Assembly: GCA_964555235.1 (NCBI GenBank)
Contig: CAZKRU010000006.1
Coordinates: forward strand, 1 to 64,000
Length of the DNA stretch: 64,000 bases
Direction of reading: 5' to 3'
From: CAZKRU01 sp964555235
GTDB taxonomy: Bacteria; Verrucomicrobiota; Verrucomicrobiia; Methylacidiphilales; CAMAQI01
The notes below the pieces were generated by a model that saw nothing but the letters and a program-made list of their open reading frames with translations, was not told where the DNA came from and made no database searches. The translations under genes were made by a program, and so were the position numbers. Below, in pieces: positions 45,475 to 54,212 of the stretch; the first letter of the stretch is position 1, and the number at the start of each line of letters is the position of its first letter.

Positions 45475-45738
45475 TTAGTGGCGGCGACGAAATTGCGTGG
45501 GGGGCGGAGCATTGGCCGGACGCGGGGGATCAATTCGTCGAAGAATTCGGCCTTTTTGAAGATCATGGGGAGACATCTCCATAATCACACGGTCTCCCGT
45601 CGTCAATCGTACAAAATGCTTACGCATCCGTCCCGAGATATGTGCAAGCACCGGATGCTTGTTATCCAGTTCCACTCGGAACATCGTTCCCGGAAGAATC
45701 TGAATAATTCTTCCTTCAATTTGAATTTCATCGGCCAT
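45475..45738 (-). CDS. infA: Translation initiation factor IF-1 with C-terminal extension
   Basis: 87 aa, about 15 longer than usual. The S1/OB fold is complete: MADEIQIEGRIIQILPGTMFRVELDNKHPVLAHISGRMRKHFVRLTTGDRV..., DLQKGRILRR. The extension is rich in Pro, Ala and Arg (IDPPRPANAPP...) and ends in RRRH. IF-1 binds the ribosomal A site with IF-2 and IF-3. The gene lies 15 bases after prc and 11 before yajQ. A true tail is more likely than a misread stop because the family region ends cleanly. Confidence 0.96.
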   Translation of the reverse strand: MADEIQIEGRIIQILPGTMFRVELDNKHPVLAHISGRMRKHFVRLTTGDRVIMEMSPHDLQKGRILRRIDPPRPANAPPPTQFRRRH

Positions 45739-45753
45739 TTGATTTCCTCTTCT

Positions 45754-47937
45754 TCACGGTTTCGCCGGCGTGCCCGGAGTCCGGTTCACCATTCCAGCCC
45801 AATCCAATAGCACCTGAATCGCCTCTGCCAACTGCAAATCATTGGGCGCCTCCGGATCTTCCTCTTCCTCACCCTCATCATTCGCCTTCTCCTTTTTGGG
45901 AGCTTTCGGCACATGAGACTTTGAAATTTCTTCGAGCGTCGCCGTCTTCGTCAGATCATCCAACGTCACATCAAAAATCTTTTCCGCCTTGGAGGTATTC
46001 TGACGTCGAGCTTTGGTTCGGGCATCACTTCGATCCACAATCTCCTTCTTCTCCTTCTGACGCTTCGCCTCCTGCAGGGAAACAGATTTCTCCGCAAGGC
46101 GCTGACGCAACATCTGAATCTCCTCCATCAAACTCTTAAACTCCCCGCTTCCTGTCATTCGATCCGAGGAACGCTTCCGCAATGTCTCCACCGCAGTCGC
46201 CATCAGCGGAAATTTCTGAAACTTTGCCGGTGCCACTTCGTCATAGGGGAGACAGTTCGGAAGATGACTTTCTCCAATCTCACTCGCATCCAATAACGAA
46301 GGAACATGAATATCCGGAGTCACCCCTTTTTGTTGAGTGGATCCTCCGGCAACTCGATAAAACTTACTGATCGTCAGCTTAAGATGTCCCGGGTCGAAGT
46401 CATCCCACGATCCCTGAATCCGCGCCAACGGCTCCAACGCCTGAACGGTTCCCTTTCCATGGGTATTCGAATCGCCCACGACCACCGCACGACCATAATC
46501 CTGAAGTGCACCGGCCACAATTTCCGAGGCCGAGGCACTGAAATGACCAACGAGCACTACTAAAGGCCCCCCGTATGAAATTTTTGACTCTTCGTCCCGA
46601 TATTTCGAGATGCTTCCCGTGCTGTTGCGAACCTGCACCACCGGGCCCGACTCGATGAACAATCCCGTCAGGCGAATCGCTTCCGTCAATAATCCGCCGC
46701 CATTGCGCCGCATATCCAAAATCACCCCTTCAACTTTTTCCGTTTGGAAACGCTTCAAAAACTTTTCAACATCCTCGGAACAGTTTTCATAAAAACTCGG
46801 CAGGAAAACGATTCCAATGCGATGTTTCACCCCTTGTGCATCCGGAAGATCAACCACCCGACCCTTGGCCTTCGAATCTTTCAGCTCCACTTCATTGCGA
46901 GTGATATTGATCACCTGTCGAATCGAAGGATCAGCCGCATTGGCAGGAATCACCGTGAGTCGCACTTCGGTCCCTGGCTTCCCCCGAATCTGCTTCACCA
47001 CCTTCTTCAGTCGCATATCAACCACATCGACCACTTCCCCATTACCCTGAGCCACTCCTACAATTCGATCATTCGGCTTTAACCGCTTATCGAGATCCGC
47101 CGGACCTCCCGGCACGAGACTGACGATCTTGGCATAACCGTCCTCCGATTTCAGAACCGCTCCGATTCCCGAAAGCTTCATCTCAATGCTGTTGATTTTA
47201 AAATCCTCCATGTCATCTCGAGAAAAGTATTCCGAGTGGGGATCGTAACAGCGGGTCAGACTCTTGAGATAAACATCGAGTACATCCTCAAACCCAAACT
47301 CGCGCGACTCCTTGAGCTTCTGCCCGTATCGCTTTGCAATCAGACGCAAAGTCTCTTCCGGTTTTTCCTTGTTCAGGCGACCCTGCAGAATTTCAAACTT
47401 CATCCGGGCCCGCCACATTTTCTCCGCATCAAGATTATCCTTCGGCCACGGCTCTTTGGAGCGATCCACTGCGTAGTTCTCGTCAACTGTAAAATCGTAT
47501 TTTTCCTTCAGCAGTTTCTGAACGAGTTGATCCCGCTCCACCAGACGCAGCATGTACCGATCAAAAATCAGAAGAGCCGGCTGAATTTCCCCCTGCTGAA
47601 TCAGATCATCCAACTGATCTTGATATTTCGCCTTAAACTCATCGACATCCGATTGATAAAAAATCATGTGAGAATAATCAAGCGCATCAATATAAGCGGT
47701 CAGAAGTTTTTGCGAGATCTCGTCATTCAAACGTTGACGGGAATAGTGAGCCCGCTCCAACAACCAGCCCACACTGGCGATCAAACGTTGTACCGGTTTT
47801 TGCTGAGCAACGGGAACCAGAAGCGCGGTCGGAGGAGTCGAAACCACTTCTACAGGAGGCGCGGCAAATAAATTAAAGGCAACGCCTCCTGCGATCAAAA
47901 CCATCGAGAAGAATCCGAATTTCCACTTCAAAGACAT
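45754..47937 (-). CDS. prc: Carboxy-terminal processing protease (Prc/Tsp, S41A)
   Basis: 727 aa. Signal peptide, an N-terminal helical domain, a PDZ domain (about 225-310), and the S41 protease core with the nucleophile Ser in GHFSASASEIVAGALQDYGRA and the general base Lys in THGKGTVQAL. The C-terminal part contains the DUF3340-like Lys/Glu-rich region. Tsp trims the C-termini of envelope proteins and degrades misfolded ones in the periplasm. It starts 10 bases inside the serS end. The extreme C-terminus has an acidic stretch (EGEEEEDPE). Confidence 0.93.
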   Translation of the reverse strand: MSLKWKFGFFSMVLIAGGVAFNLFAAPPVEVVSTPPTALLVPVAQQKPVQRLIASVGWLLERAHYSRQRLNDEISQKLLTAYIDALDYSHMIFYQSDVDEFKAKYQDQLDDLIQQGEIQPALLIFDRYMLRLVERDQLVQKLLKEKYDFTVDENYAVDRSKEPWPKDNLDAEKMWRARMKFEILQGRLNKEKPEETLRLIAKRYGQKLKESREFGFEDVLDVYLKSLTRCYDPHSEYFSRDDMEDFKINSIEMKLSGIGAVLKSEDGYAKIVSLVPGGPADLDKRLKPNDRIVGVAQGNGEVVDVVDMRLKKVVKQIRGKPGTEVRLTVIPANAADPSIRQVINITRNEVELKDSKAKGRVVDLPDAQGVKHRIGIVFLPSFYENCSEDVEKFLKRFQTEKVEGVILDMRRNGGGLLTEAIRLTGLFIESGPVVQVRNSTGSISKYRDEESKISYGGPLVVLVGHFSASASEIVAGALQDYGRAVVVGDSNTHGKGTVQALEPLARIQGSWDDFDPGHLKLTISKFYRVAGGSTQQKGVTPDIHVPSLLDASEIGESHLPNCLPYDEVAPAKFQKFPLMATAVETLRKRSSDRMTGSGEFKSLMEEIQMLRQRLAEKSVSLQEAKRQKEKKEIVDRSDARTKARRQNTSKAEKIFDVTLDDLTKTATLEEISKSHVPKAPKKEKANDEGEEEEDPEAPNDLQLAEAIQVLLDWAGMVNRTPGTPAKP

Positions 47938-49196
47938 TCGGCCCCCAAGTACGGCTGCAACTTTTCAGGAACTCGCACCCGGCCATCCGCCTGTTGATAG
48001 GTTTCAAGCAATGCAATGTAGAGGCGCGCCAAGGCGGTTCCTGATCCGTTTAAAGTGTGACAAAATTGATTTTTCCCATCCGCATCCTTATAGCGAAGCT
48101 GCATTCGTCGCGCCTGATAGGATTCAAAATTACTGCAGGACGAAACTTCCAACCAGGTCTTCAGTCCGGGCGCCCAAACCTCAATGTCATAACATTTTGC
48201 CGCGCCAAATCCCATATCCCCCGTGCAAAGCGTCAAAACCCGGTACGGAAGCCCGAGCAATTGCAGGACTTTTTCCGCATGACCCGTCAGCTCTTCCAAT
48301 TTCTGATACGACGATTCCGGTTTTACCAGCTGAACGAGTTCCACTTTGTCAAATTGATGCACACGAATCATTCCGCGCGTATCTTTCCCTCCACTCCCCG
48401 CCTCTTTTCGGAAGCAGGGCGTGTAGGCCACGTATTGGATCGGCAGACTCGCTTCCGCTAAAATCTCTTCGCGATGTAAATTCGTCACCGGGACTTCCGC
48501 CGTCGGAACGAGATAAAGCTCATCTCCCTCCAAGCGATACATATCCTCTGAAAATTTCGGAAGTTGTCCGGTCCCCACCATGCACTCGCCCCGCACCACA
48601 AAGGGAGTCGAAACTTCCGTGTAACCGTGTTCTTCCGTATGAAGATCGAGAAGGAAATTCAACAGGGCCCGCTCGAGCTTCGCCCCTTTTCCCTTGAAAA
48701 CAATGAAACCGCTTCCCGAAATTTTCGTCGCGCGATTCAGATCGAGCAGTCCGAGCGCCTCTCCTAATTCCCAATGGGTCTTCGCTGGAAATGTGTGCGC
48801 TACCGGCGTCCCCCACGTGCGTTCAATCCGATTGGCCGAGGCGTCGAGTCCGTGTGGAACGGATTCGTGCGGCGCATTCGGAATCATTTTCAGAAGCCCC
48901 TGTTGTGATTCTTCCAAAGTCGTCTGATCCCGATCCAATGCTGAAATCTCATCAGAAACTTGTTTCATCCGGGAGAGAATATCGTCCGCCGATTCGCCCT
49001 TGGCTTTGCGTGCGCCGACTTCTTTGCTGACACGATTCCGCTCCGCCTTAAGTTCGTCGCCTTTTTGCTGCAAGCCGCGACGCTGCACGTCGATCTCTAA
49101 TAGTTCGATAATCTTCGTCTCATCTCCGGTTCCCCGTGACGCGATACGACGCTGAAATTCCTCGGGCTTTTCCCGGATGGCCTTGATGTCCAACAT
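47928..49196 (-). CDS. serS: Seryl-tRNA synthetase
   Basis: 422 aa. N-terminal coiled-coil arm (about 30-100), then class II motifs: motif 2 with YTPCFRKEAGSGGKDTRGMIRVHQFDKVEL and motif 3 with NGSGTALARLYIALLETYQ. It charges tRNA-Ser with serine. It heads the minus-strand run serS-prc-infA-yajQ-EVE, whose genes are separated by at most 15 bases. No T-box or leader structure is visible in the upstream 170 bases, which contain a GGTAGGG repeat. Confidence 0.97.
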   Translation of the reverse strand: MLDIKAIREKPEEFQRRIASRGTGDETKIIELLEIDVQRRGLQQKGDELKAERNRVSKEVGARKAKGESADDILSRMKQVSDEISALDRDQTTLEESQQGLLKMIPNAPHESVPHGLDASANRIERTWGTPVAHTFPAKTHWELGEALGLLDLNRATKISGSGFIVFKGKGAKLERALLNFLLDLHTEEHGYTEVSTPFVVRGECMVGTGQLPKFSEDMYRLEGDELYLVPTAEVPVTNLHREEILAEASLPIQYVAYTPCFRKEAGSGGKDTRGMIRVHQFDKVELVQLVKPESSYQKLEELTGHAEKVLQLLGLPYRVLTLCTGDMGFGAAKCYDIEVWAPGLKTWLEVSSCSNFESYQARRMQLRYKDADGKNQFCHTLNGSGTALARLYIALLETYQQADGRVRVPEKLQPYLGAECL

Positions 49197-49271
49197 TTAA
49201 GGGGTCTGTTTTAGACAGGAAATCCCCTAAGATCAAGAGACAAGGTGAAGAAACACGCAGGAGGCCCCCAC

Positions 49272-49366
49272 TTGGTAGGGGGCGGTCGATGACCGCGCCG
49301 GCCTTAGTTTCTTATAGCTCCCGACATACGCCCGAGCCCGGCGCCCTCGGAGAGGACGCCCTACCA
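49272..49366. repeat. GGTAGGG/CCCTACC-bounded element, 95-bp copy
   Basis: Begins TTGGTAGGG (49272) and ends CCCTACCA (to 49366). Inside is a perfect stem GCGGTC-GAT-GACCGC, followed by a GC-rich imperfect palindrome. The ends are the same as in the 383-bp array and the 69-bp copy. It abuts the stop codon of thiE (49367-49369) and may act as its terminator. Confidence 0.75.
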
Positions 49367-50017
49367 CTATCGTCCAAAACAAGCCTTTACCGCTTTTCCA
49401 TAAGTCACCGGATCTGGCGCTTGCAATAATCCTGAAACAATCACCACACGCTTAGCGCCAGCCTCGATCACCTGCGAAAGGTTCTCCAATTTAATCCCGC
49501 CAATGCAGAATCCTGGAATTTTGATCACCGACTGAACCTGTTGAATCAGCGGAAGCCCCACCGGAACGTAATCTGGCTTGGTCGGCGTTGCGAACAACGG
49601 TCCAATACCGATGTAATCCGCTCCTTCCTGTTCCGCGGCAATCGCCTGATCAAGTGCATGCGTTGATTTCCCAACCAACCGGTCCTCTCCTTCCATCAAA
49701 CGCGCCTGATCCACGGAGAGATCATCCTGACCGACATGCACTCCATCCGCGTCCGACATAGCCGCCAACTCCGGCCAGTCGTTCACGATAAAAAGCACTC
49801 CGGATTGACGACAAAGAATCGAAAGTTCCTTCGCCAGCTCCGTCAATGTTTGGGCTGCTTGTCCCTTGGCGCGAAGTTGAAGAAGATCAATTCCCCCCTC
49901 GATCAACCCCCGCGCCACTGTCACCGGATCCCGATGATTGAGATAACCAAAATCTAAAATTCCGTACAGGACCGCACGGGAAAGCAGCTCTCGGCGTTCG
50001 TTCAAGGAGAGCGACAT
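49367..50017 (-). CDS. thiE: Thiamine-phosphate synthase
   Basis: 216 aa TIM-barrel. It joins the pyrimidine and thiazole phosphates to thiamine phosphate. The diphosphate- and Mg-binding segments are all present: DLLQLRAKGQ, FIVNDWPELAAMSDADGVHVGQDDLS, and IGIGPLFATPTKPDY, with a GGIKLENL phosphate site near the end. The DGVHVGQDD block is the family mark. It is the last gene after accB-accC, seven bases beyond accC. Confidence 0.94.
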   Translation of the reverse strand: MSLSLNERRELLSRAVLYGILDFGYLNHRDPVTVARGLIEGGIDLLQLRAKGQAAQTLTELAKELSILCRQSGVLFIVNDWPELAAMSDADGVHVGQDDLSVDQARLMEGEDRLVGKSTHALDQAIAAEQEGADYIGIGPLFATPTKPDYVPVGLPLIQQVQSVIKIPGFCIGGIKLENLSQVIEAGAKRVVIVSGLLQAPDPVTYGKAVKACFGR

Positions 50018-50024
50018 GGCCCTT

Positions 50025-51398
50025 TTATTTGGGAGGTGTCGGGTGATTGTGCTTCTGCTGAAGCATCAACCGCTCCACAAAATGCGTCGAGTATTCACCC
50101 CGTCGAAAATCCGGATCCTGAAGAATCATCTGACCAAAAGGAATCGTCGTCTGGACTCCTTGAATCATGAACTCATCCAACGCCCGCGCCATTCGCTCAA
50201 TCGCCGACTTGCGATCCTTGGCGGAGACAATCAGTTTCGCCACCATCGAATCGTAATGAGGAGGGATCGAATAGCCGGCATAGATATGGGAATCAACCCG
50301 AACTCCCGGACCGCCCGAGGGATAGTAAAACGTAATTTTTCCGGGACTGGGACGGAAATTATGCGCGGGATCCTCGGCATTGATTCGCATTTCAATCGAA
50401 TGCCTCTTCGGCTCCAGATCGTAAAACATTTTATCAAGTGGAATTCCGGCCGCAATCTTGATCTGCTCCCGGACCAAATCGACACCGTAAACCTCTTCGG
50501 TTACCGGATGCTCGACCTGAATCCGGGTGTTCATCTCCATGAAATAGAAATTTCCCTTGTCGTCGACGAGATATTCAATGGTTCCAGCGCCTTCGTAATG
50601 AACTGATTCGGCAAGCTTAATGGAGGCCTTCCCCATTTTCTTACGAAGATCCGCCGAAAGAATCGGTGACGGAGACTCTTCCAAAAGCTTCTGGTGTCGA
50701 CGCTGAATCGAGCAATCGCGTTCTCCGACATGAACGACATTTCCGTGTTGATCCGCAAGAATTTGAAATTCGATATGATGCGGATTTTCAATCAGCTTTT
50801 CCATGTAAAGCGCGCCGTTTCCAAACGCTTTTTCCGCTTCCATCTTCGCCGCCAAAAATCCTTGGACCAGACTCACATCATTATGAGCCGGACGCATTCC
50901 GCGCCCACCCCCACCCGCCACCGCCTTGATCATGACTGGATAACCGATCTGCTTGGCAATTTTCAGGGCCGCTTGCTCACTCTCAATCGCTCCGGCACTC
51001 CCAGGCGTCGTCGGCACTCCCGCTTTCTTGGCTGTTTCCCGGGCAATCGCCTTATCCCCCATGGAACGGATCGAAGCCGGTTTCGGACCGATAAACTTGA
51101 TGTTGCAGCTTTCGCAGACTTCCGCGAAGTGGGCATTTTCCGAGAGAAAACCGTATCCGGGATGAATCGCATCGACGTCGCCAATTTCGGCCGCACTGAT
51201 AATCCGGTCAATCTTCAGGTAACTCTCATTGCTCGGAGCCTTTCCGATACAGATCGCCTCATCTGCCAAGCGGACATGGAGCGAATCGGCATCCGCCTCG
51301 GAATAGACCGCCAAGGTTTGAACACCCAACTCGCGACAGGCCCGGATAATACGAACCGCAATTTCGCCACGATTGGCGATCAATATTTTAGAAAACAT
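50025..51398 (-). CDS. accC: Acetyl-CoA carboxylase, biotin carboxylase subunit
   Basis: 457 aa. It carboxylates the biotin of AccB with bicarbonate and ATP, the first step of fatty-acid synthesis. Family start MFSKILIANRGEIAVRIIRACRELG, glycine loop MIKAVAGGGGRGMR, and catalytic FMEMNTRIQVEHPVTEEVYGVDLVREQI. The frame is open for 27 codons upstream, through accB's end, but ATG 51398 gives the family start and lies 17 bases after accB. The two genes form the usual accBC pair. Confidence 0.97.
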   Translation of the reverse strand: MFSKILIANRGEIAVRIIRACRELGVQTLAVYSEADADSLHVRLADEAICIGKAPSNESYLKIDRIISAAEIGDVDAIHPGYGFLSENAHFAEVCESCNIKFIGPKPASIRSMGDKAIARETAKKAGVPTTPGSAGAIESEQAALKIAKQIGYPVMIKAVAGGGGRGMRPAHNDVSLVQGFLAAKMEAEKAFGNGALYMEKLIENPHHIEFQILADQHGNVVHVGERDCSIQRRHQKLLEESPSPILSADLRKKMGKASIKLAESVHYEGAGTIEYLVDDKGNFYFMEMNTRIQVEHPVTEEVYGVDLVREQIKIAAGIPLDKMFYDLEPKRHSIEMRINAEDPAHNFRPSPGKITFYYPSGGPGVRVDSHIYAGYSIPPHYDSMVAKLIVSAKDRKSAIERMARALDEFMIQGVQTTIPFGQMILQDPDFRRGEYSTHFVERLMLQQKHNHPTPPK

Positions 51399-51415
51399 AC
51401 CGTTGGATTTATAAA

Positions 51416-51883
51416 TTAGAGAGGCCGAACCCGGAAAAGCGGCTTCCCAAATTCCACCGGCTTCCCACTTTCCGCACAAATTTCAGTAATAACTCCAGCA
51501 ACCTCCGCCTTGATCTCGTTCATGACTTTCATCGCTTCAATAATGCAAACCACGGTCTCCGGTCCAACCTCCTTCCCCACTTCAACATAAGCGGGTGAAT
51601 CGGGAGCCGGAGAGCGATAAAAGGTTCCAACCATCGGAGAGTCGATCGTTTTTGAATTTGAATCCAAGGGAGGTGCTGAAACCGGGCTTGTCGCAGCAGC
51701 TGGAACCGGAACAGGCACCGCATGAGCCGGAGCCGCCATTACGGGGACCGGAGCAGCCGTTACAACATAATCGCCAGCCCCTTTCTTGACCCGGATCTTA
51801 AAATCGGGCTTTTCCAACTCAAATTCGGAGAGACCGTTTCGGGTCATCAGATCAATGACTGCTTTGATTTCTTTTAGTTCCAT
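51416..51883 (-). CDS. accB: Acetyl-CoA carboxylase, biotin carboxyl carrier protein
   Basis: 155 aa. A short N-terminal part (MELKEIKAVIDLMTRNGLSEFELEKPDFKIRVKKG), an Ala/Pro/Val-rich linker (about 45-80), and the biotinyl domain with the lysine in CIIEAMKVMNEI (the AMKM-like motif has V after K) and the thumb PMVGTFYRSPAPDSPAYVEVG. It carries CO2 between AccC and the transferase. The upstream 287 bases are very AT-rich and hold its promoter. Confidence 0.96.
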   Translation of the reverse strand: MELKEIKAVIDLMTRNGLSEFELEKPDFKIRVKKGAGDYVVTAAPVPVMAAPAHAVPVPVPAAATSPVSAPPLDSNSKTIDSPMVGTFYRSPAPDSPAYVEVGKEVGPETVVCIIEAMKVMNEIKAEVAGVITEICAESGKPVEFGKPLFRVRPL

Positions 51884-52170
51884 TTCTTACCTCGGCCTGA
51901 AGCGTAGAGAGCAATTCAAAAAAGGTCAAAACCTATTTTTGAGGCCTCAATTGGAAAAAATCCCCCATGAAACCCCCTTAAAAAACTCGGCTTTTCGACT
52001 GAAAAATAGAACTTTTAAACGAAAATAAGGTCTTTTTAAGGGAAATATCTCATTTTTAACAGAAAGAGCTATTCTTAGGATCATTTATATAAAAACGCCA
52101 TTACTATAAGAAATAGTTATTTAATGGATTAATTATTTAAGAAAATCTAACCACAAGAAAAACCTCAAAC
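51884..52170. other. AT-rich gene-free region upstream of accB
   Basis: 287 bases between the divergent-looking ends of accB and the LolA-like gene, both on the minus strand. The part from about 51950 to 52150 is much richer in A and T than anything around it, with many A- and T-runs. No gene is seen. It probably includes the accB promoter and may be curved or protein-binding DNA. Confidence 0.6.
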
Positions 52171-53016
52171 TCACCACAGGTCCCCATCCGGACGGGGTCG
52201 GTAGCTTTCCATCCGGACCTCCTGATACTTCCAGTACCGCGACATCAATGAATCGAGCTCATACGCCAGATGATATCCCGAAGGAGCTCGACCCGCCGGG
52301 GTCTCCACCGTCTCCAATCGAAACCGAAGCTTCGTCATTTTGGCAAAGAGCCAGGCCATGTCGAGCGGTTGAGCCAACTCTGCCTCCAATTGAACCATTT
52401 CGGTTTTCGCTTTGGAAACCCATAACTTTCCCCGAAGGTGAGTCATCGCCTTCTCCAGTCGGCTCTTAAAGGTTGCGTTCGGCTTCGGCGTCAAATCCAG
52501 ACACCAACAGGAAACCCCCAATGCCTCCCCCTCCCCCGCAAGTTTAAAGTCATAGCGCTGCATTAGACTCGAAAGCGAAACATTCTCCTGAGTCCGCTGG
52601 TACTGCCGCCCCTCTTTTGCCAATTCGTGATCCGGAGTTCCTCCATGAATCCAATTTCCATTCTTATCACGGATCCGAAAGGAACTCTCATTCCCCGGTC
52701 GAACAATCATTGGCCAAATCTCTTCATCGCCGCGCTTTCCTTTCGGCGTCTCCTGCCAGGAACGTACCTCCTGATCATACTCCAAGGATCGTAATCCCTG
52801 GGAAATCACCTGCTCCTGCTCCTTCATTCGAGCCAGCAATTCCTCCACGGATTGGGCCGAAGCCCGGACTTGAAACAGAATCGCCACACAAAAAACCGAA
52901 AACAAAATAACGCCTCGATTGGTAGGGACGCCTCTCCGAGGCGTCCGGGTTTTAGGAACGGACGCCTGCGGAGAGGCGTCCCTACCAGAAGCATCCCGAC
53001 CGTTTCTCAGTTGCAT
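52171..53016 (-). CDS. LolA-like secreted protein (DUF1571-type), N-terminus read through a repeat
   Basis: Up to 281 aa. The mature part (from about residue 50) has a LolA/RseB-like layout with the strand-rich segment SLMQRYDFKLAGEGEALGVSCWCLDLTPK, which suggests a beta-barrel-like lipid- or protein-binding fold in the periplasm. A hydrophobic stretch (VILFSVFCVAILFQVRASA) serves as signal peptide. Residues before it are coded by the 69-bp GGTAGGG repeat and are Arg/Pro-rich. ATG 53016 has GGGGGA ten bases upstream; a TTG after the repeat is the alternative. The gene for a class V aminotransferase starts divergently from 53049. Confidence 0.75.
   Translation of the reverse strand: MQLRNGRDASGRDASPQASVPKTRTPRRGVPTNRGVILFSVFCVAILFQVRASAQSVEELLARMKEQEQVISQGLRSLEYDQEVRSWQETPKGKRGDEEIWPMIVRPGNESSFRIRDKNGNWIHGGTPDHELAKEGRQYQRTQENVSLSSLMQRYDFKLAGEGEALGVSCWCLDLTPKPNATFKSRLEKAMTHLRGKLWVSKAKTEMVQLEAELAQPLDMAWLFAKMTKLRFRLETVETPAGRAPSGYHLAYELDSLMSRYWKYQEVRMESYRPRPDGDLW
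52919..52987. repeat. GGTAGGG/CCCTACC-bounded element, 69-bp palindromic copy
   Basis: Bounded by TTGGTAGGG (52919-52927) and CCCTACCA. The two arms of about 27 bases are near-perfect complements (one extra base), each itself holding a GGACGCCTC/GAGGCGTCC stem, around an 11-base centre. It lies within the N-terminal reading frame of the LolA-like gene. Confidence 0.85.
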
Positions 53017-53048
53017 TTTTAAAAGTCCCCCGTTAGTTTTCGGCACCT

Positions 53049-54119
53049 ATGGCACACACCAAGCTTTTTATTCCCGGCCCCATCGAAGTTTCCGAAAAGA
53101 CCCTGCGAGCCTTTGCGACGCCGATGATTGGACACCGGAGTAAAAGCTTCCAAGACCTTTACGCGGAAGTCCAGCCCGGACTCCAAAAACTCTTTTTCAC
53201 GAAACAGCCGGTTTTTGTCAGTACCAGCTCCGCTTGGGGAGTCATGGAAGGAGCGCTCCGAAATCTCTGCTCCAAAAAGGTTCTCACCTGCATGAGCGGT
53301 GCCTTCTCCGACAAATGGTATGATGTCGCCCTCAAATGCGGAAAAGCGGCAGAAAAGCTCCAAGTGGAATGGGGGCAAGCCATTCTTCCCGAAGCGATCG
53401 ATGCCAAACTCAAGACCGGTGAATTCGATGCAATCACGTTGATTCACAACGAGACCTCCACTGGAACGATGAATCCCCTTCCAGAAATCGCCAAAGTCCT
53501 TCGGAAGTATCCAGACGTCCAATTCATTGTCGATTGTGTCTCCTCTTTCTCCGCCATGCCGATTCCCTTTGATGAACTCGGAATCGATCTCATGCTGGCC
53601 GGAACTCAAAAGGCCCTTGCCCTTCCCGCCGGAGCGGCTGTTTTTGCAGTTTCTGAAAAGGCCTTCGCCAAAGCCGCTACTCTCAAAGATCGCGGCTACT
53701 ACCTTGACCTCATCGAGTTCAAGAAGAACCATGAGACCAACATGACTCCGACAACCCCATCGATCTCCCACTTCTATGCGCTTCGAAGCAAACTCGAAGA
53801 CATTCAGACGGAAGGCCAAGAAAAGCGTTACGCTCGCCATCAAAAAAATCACGATATCACTCACGAGTGGGTCCGTAAAATGGGCTTCGAACTTTTTCCC
53901 GCCACCGGATACGCCTCCATCAGTCTGACTTGCGTGAAAAACACCAAAGGGATCGATGTCCAAAAACTGATCTCCAATCTCAAAGCCAAGCACCAGTGCG
54001 TGATTGATGGCGGTTACGGAAAAATCAAAGGAACCACCTTCCGCATCTCCCACATGGGTGACGAATCGACCGAGAACATTCAACAACTCCTCGGATGGCT
54101 CGAAGGCTGCATGCCCTAA
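53049..54119 (+). CDS. Class V aminotransferase (alanine/serine-glyoxylate type)
   Basis: 356 aa PLP enzyme. It starts with the typical LFIPGPIEVSEKTLRAFATPMIGHRSKSF, has the helix region FVSTSSAWGVMEGALRNL, the PLP aspartate in FIVDCVSSFSAMPIP and the cofactor lysine in LAGTQKALALPAGAA (near 187). Relatives transfer amino groups from serine or alanine to glyoxylate, as in photorespiration, the serine cycle or glycine synthesis, or act as phosphoserine-like enzymes. No partner pathway gene lies adjacent. It starts head-to-head with the LolA-like gene, separated by 32 bases from the chosen start of that gene. Confidence 0.9.
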   Translation: MAHTKLFIPGPIEVSEKTLRAFATPMIGHRSKSFQDLYAEVQPGLQKLFFTKQPVFVSTSSAWGVMEGALRNLCSKKVLTCMSGAFSDKWYDVALKCGKAAEKLQVEWGQAILPEAIDAKLKTGEFDAITLIHNETSTGTMNPLPEIAKVLRKYPDVQFIVDCVSSFSAMPIPFDELGIDLMLAGTQKALALPAGAAVFAVSEKAFAKAATLKDRGYYLDLIEFKKNHETNMTPTTPSISHFYALRSKLEDIQTEGQEKRYARHQKNHDITHEWVRKMGFELFPATGYASISLTCVKNTKGIDVQKLISNLKAKHQCVIDGGYGKIKGTTFRISHMGDESTENIQQLLGWLEGCMP

Positions 54120-54212
54120 GAACTCGCCGCGGGTACTTTGATTGAGTGCGATCATGCTCCCGCACAAATTCTAGATTGATTCGCGTGCGCTCAAAGCTAT
54201 GGTTCCTCTCCT

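Noticed and set aside
53019..54167. Minus-strand open frame of 382 aa
   Set aside because: It lies opposite the class V aminotransferase, whose motifs and PLP lysine are intact; the antisense frame shows no domain.
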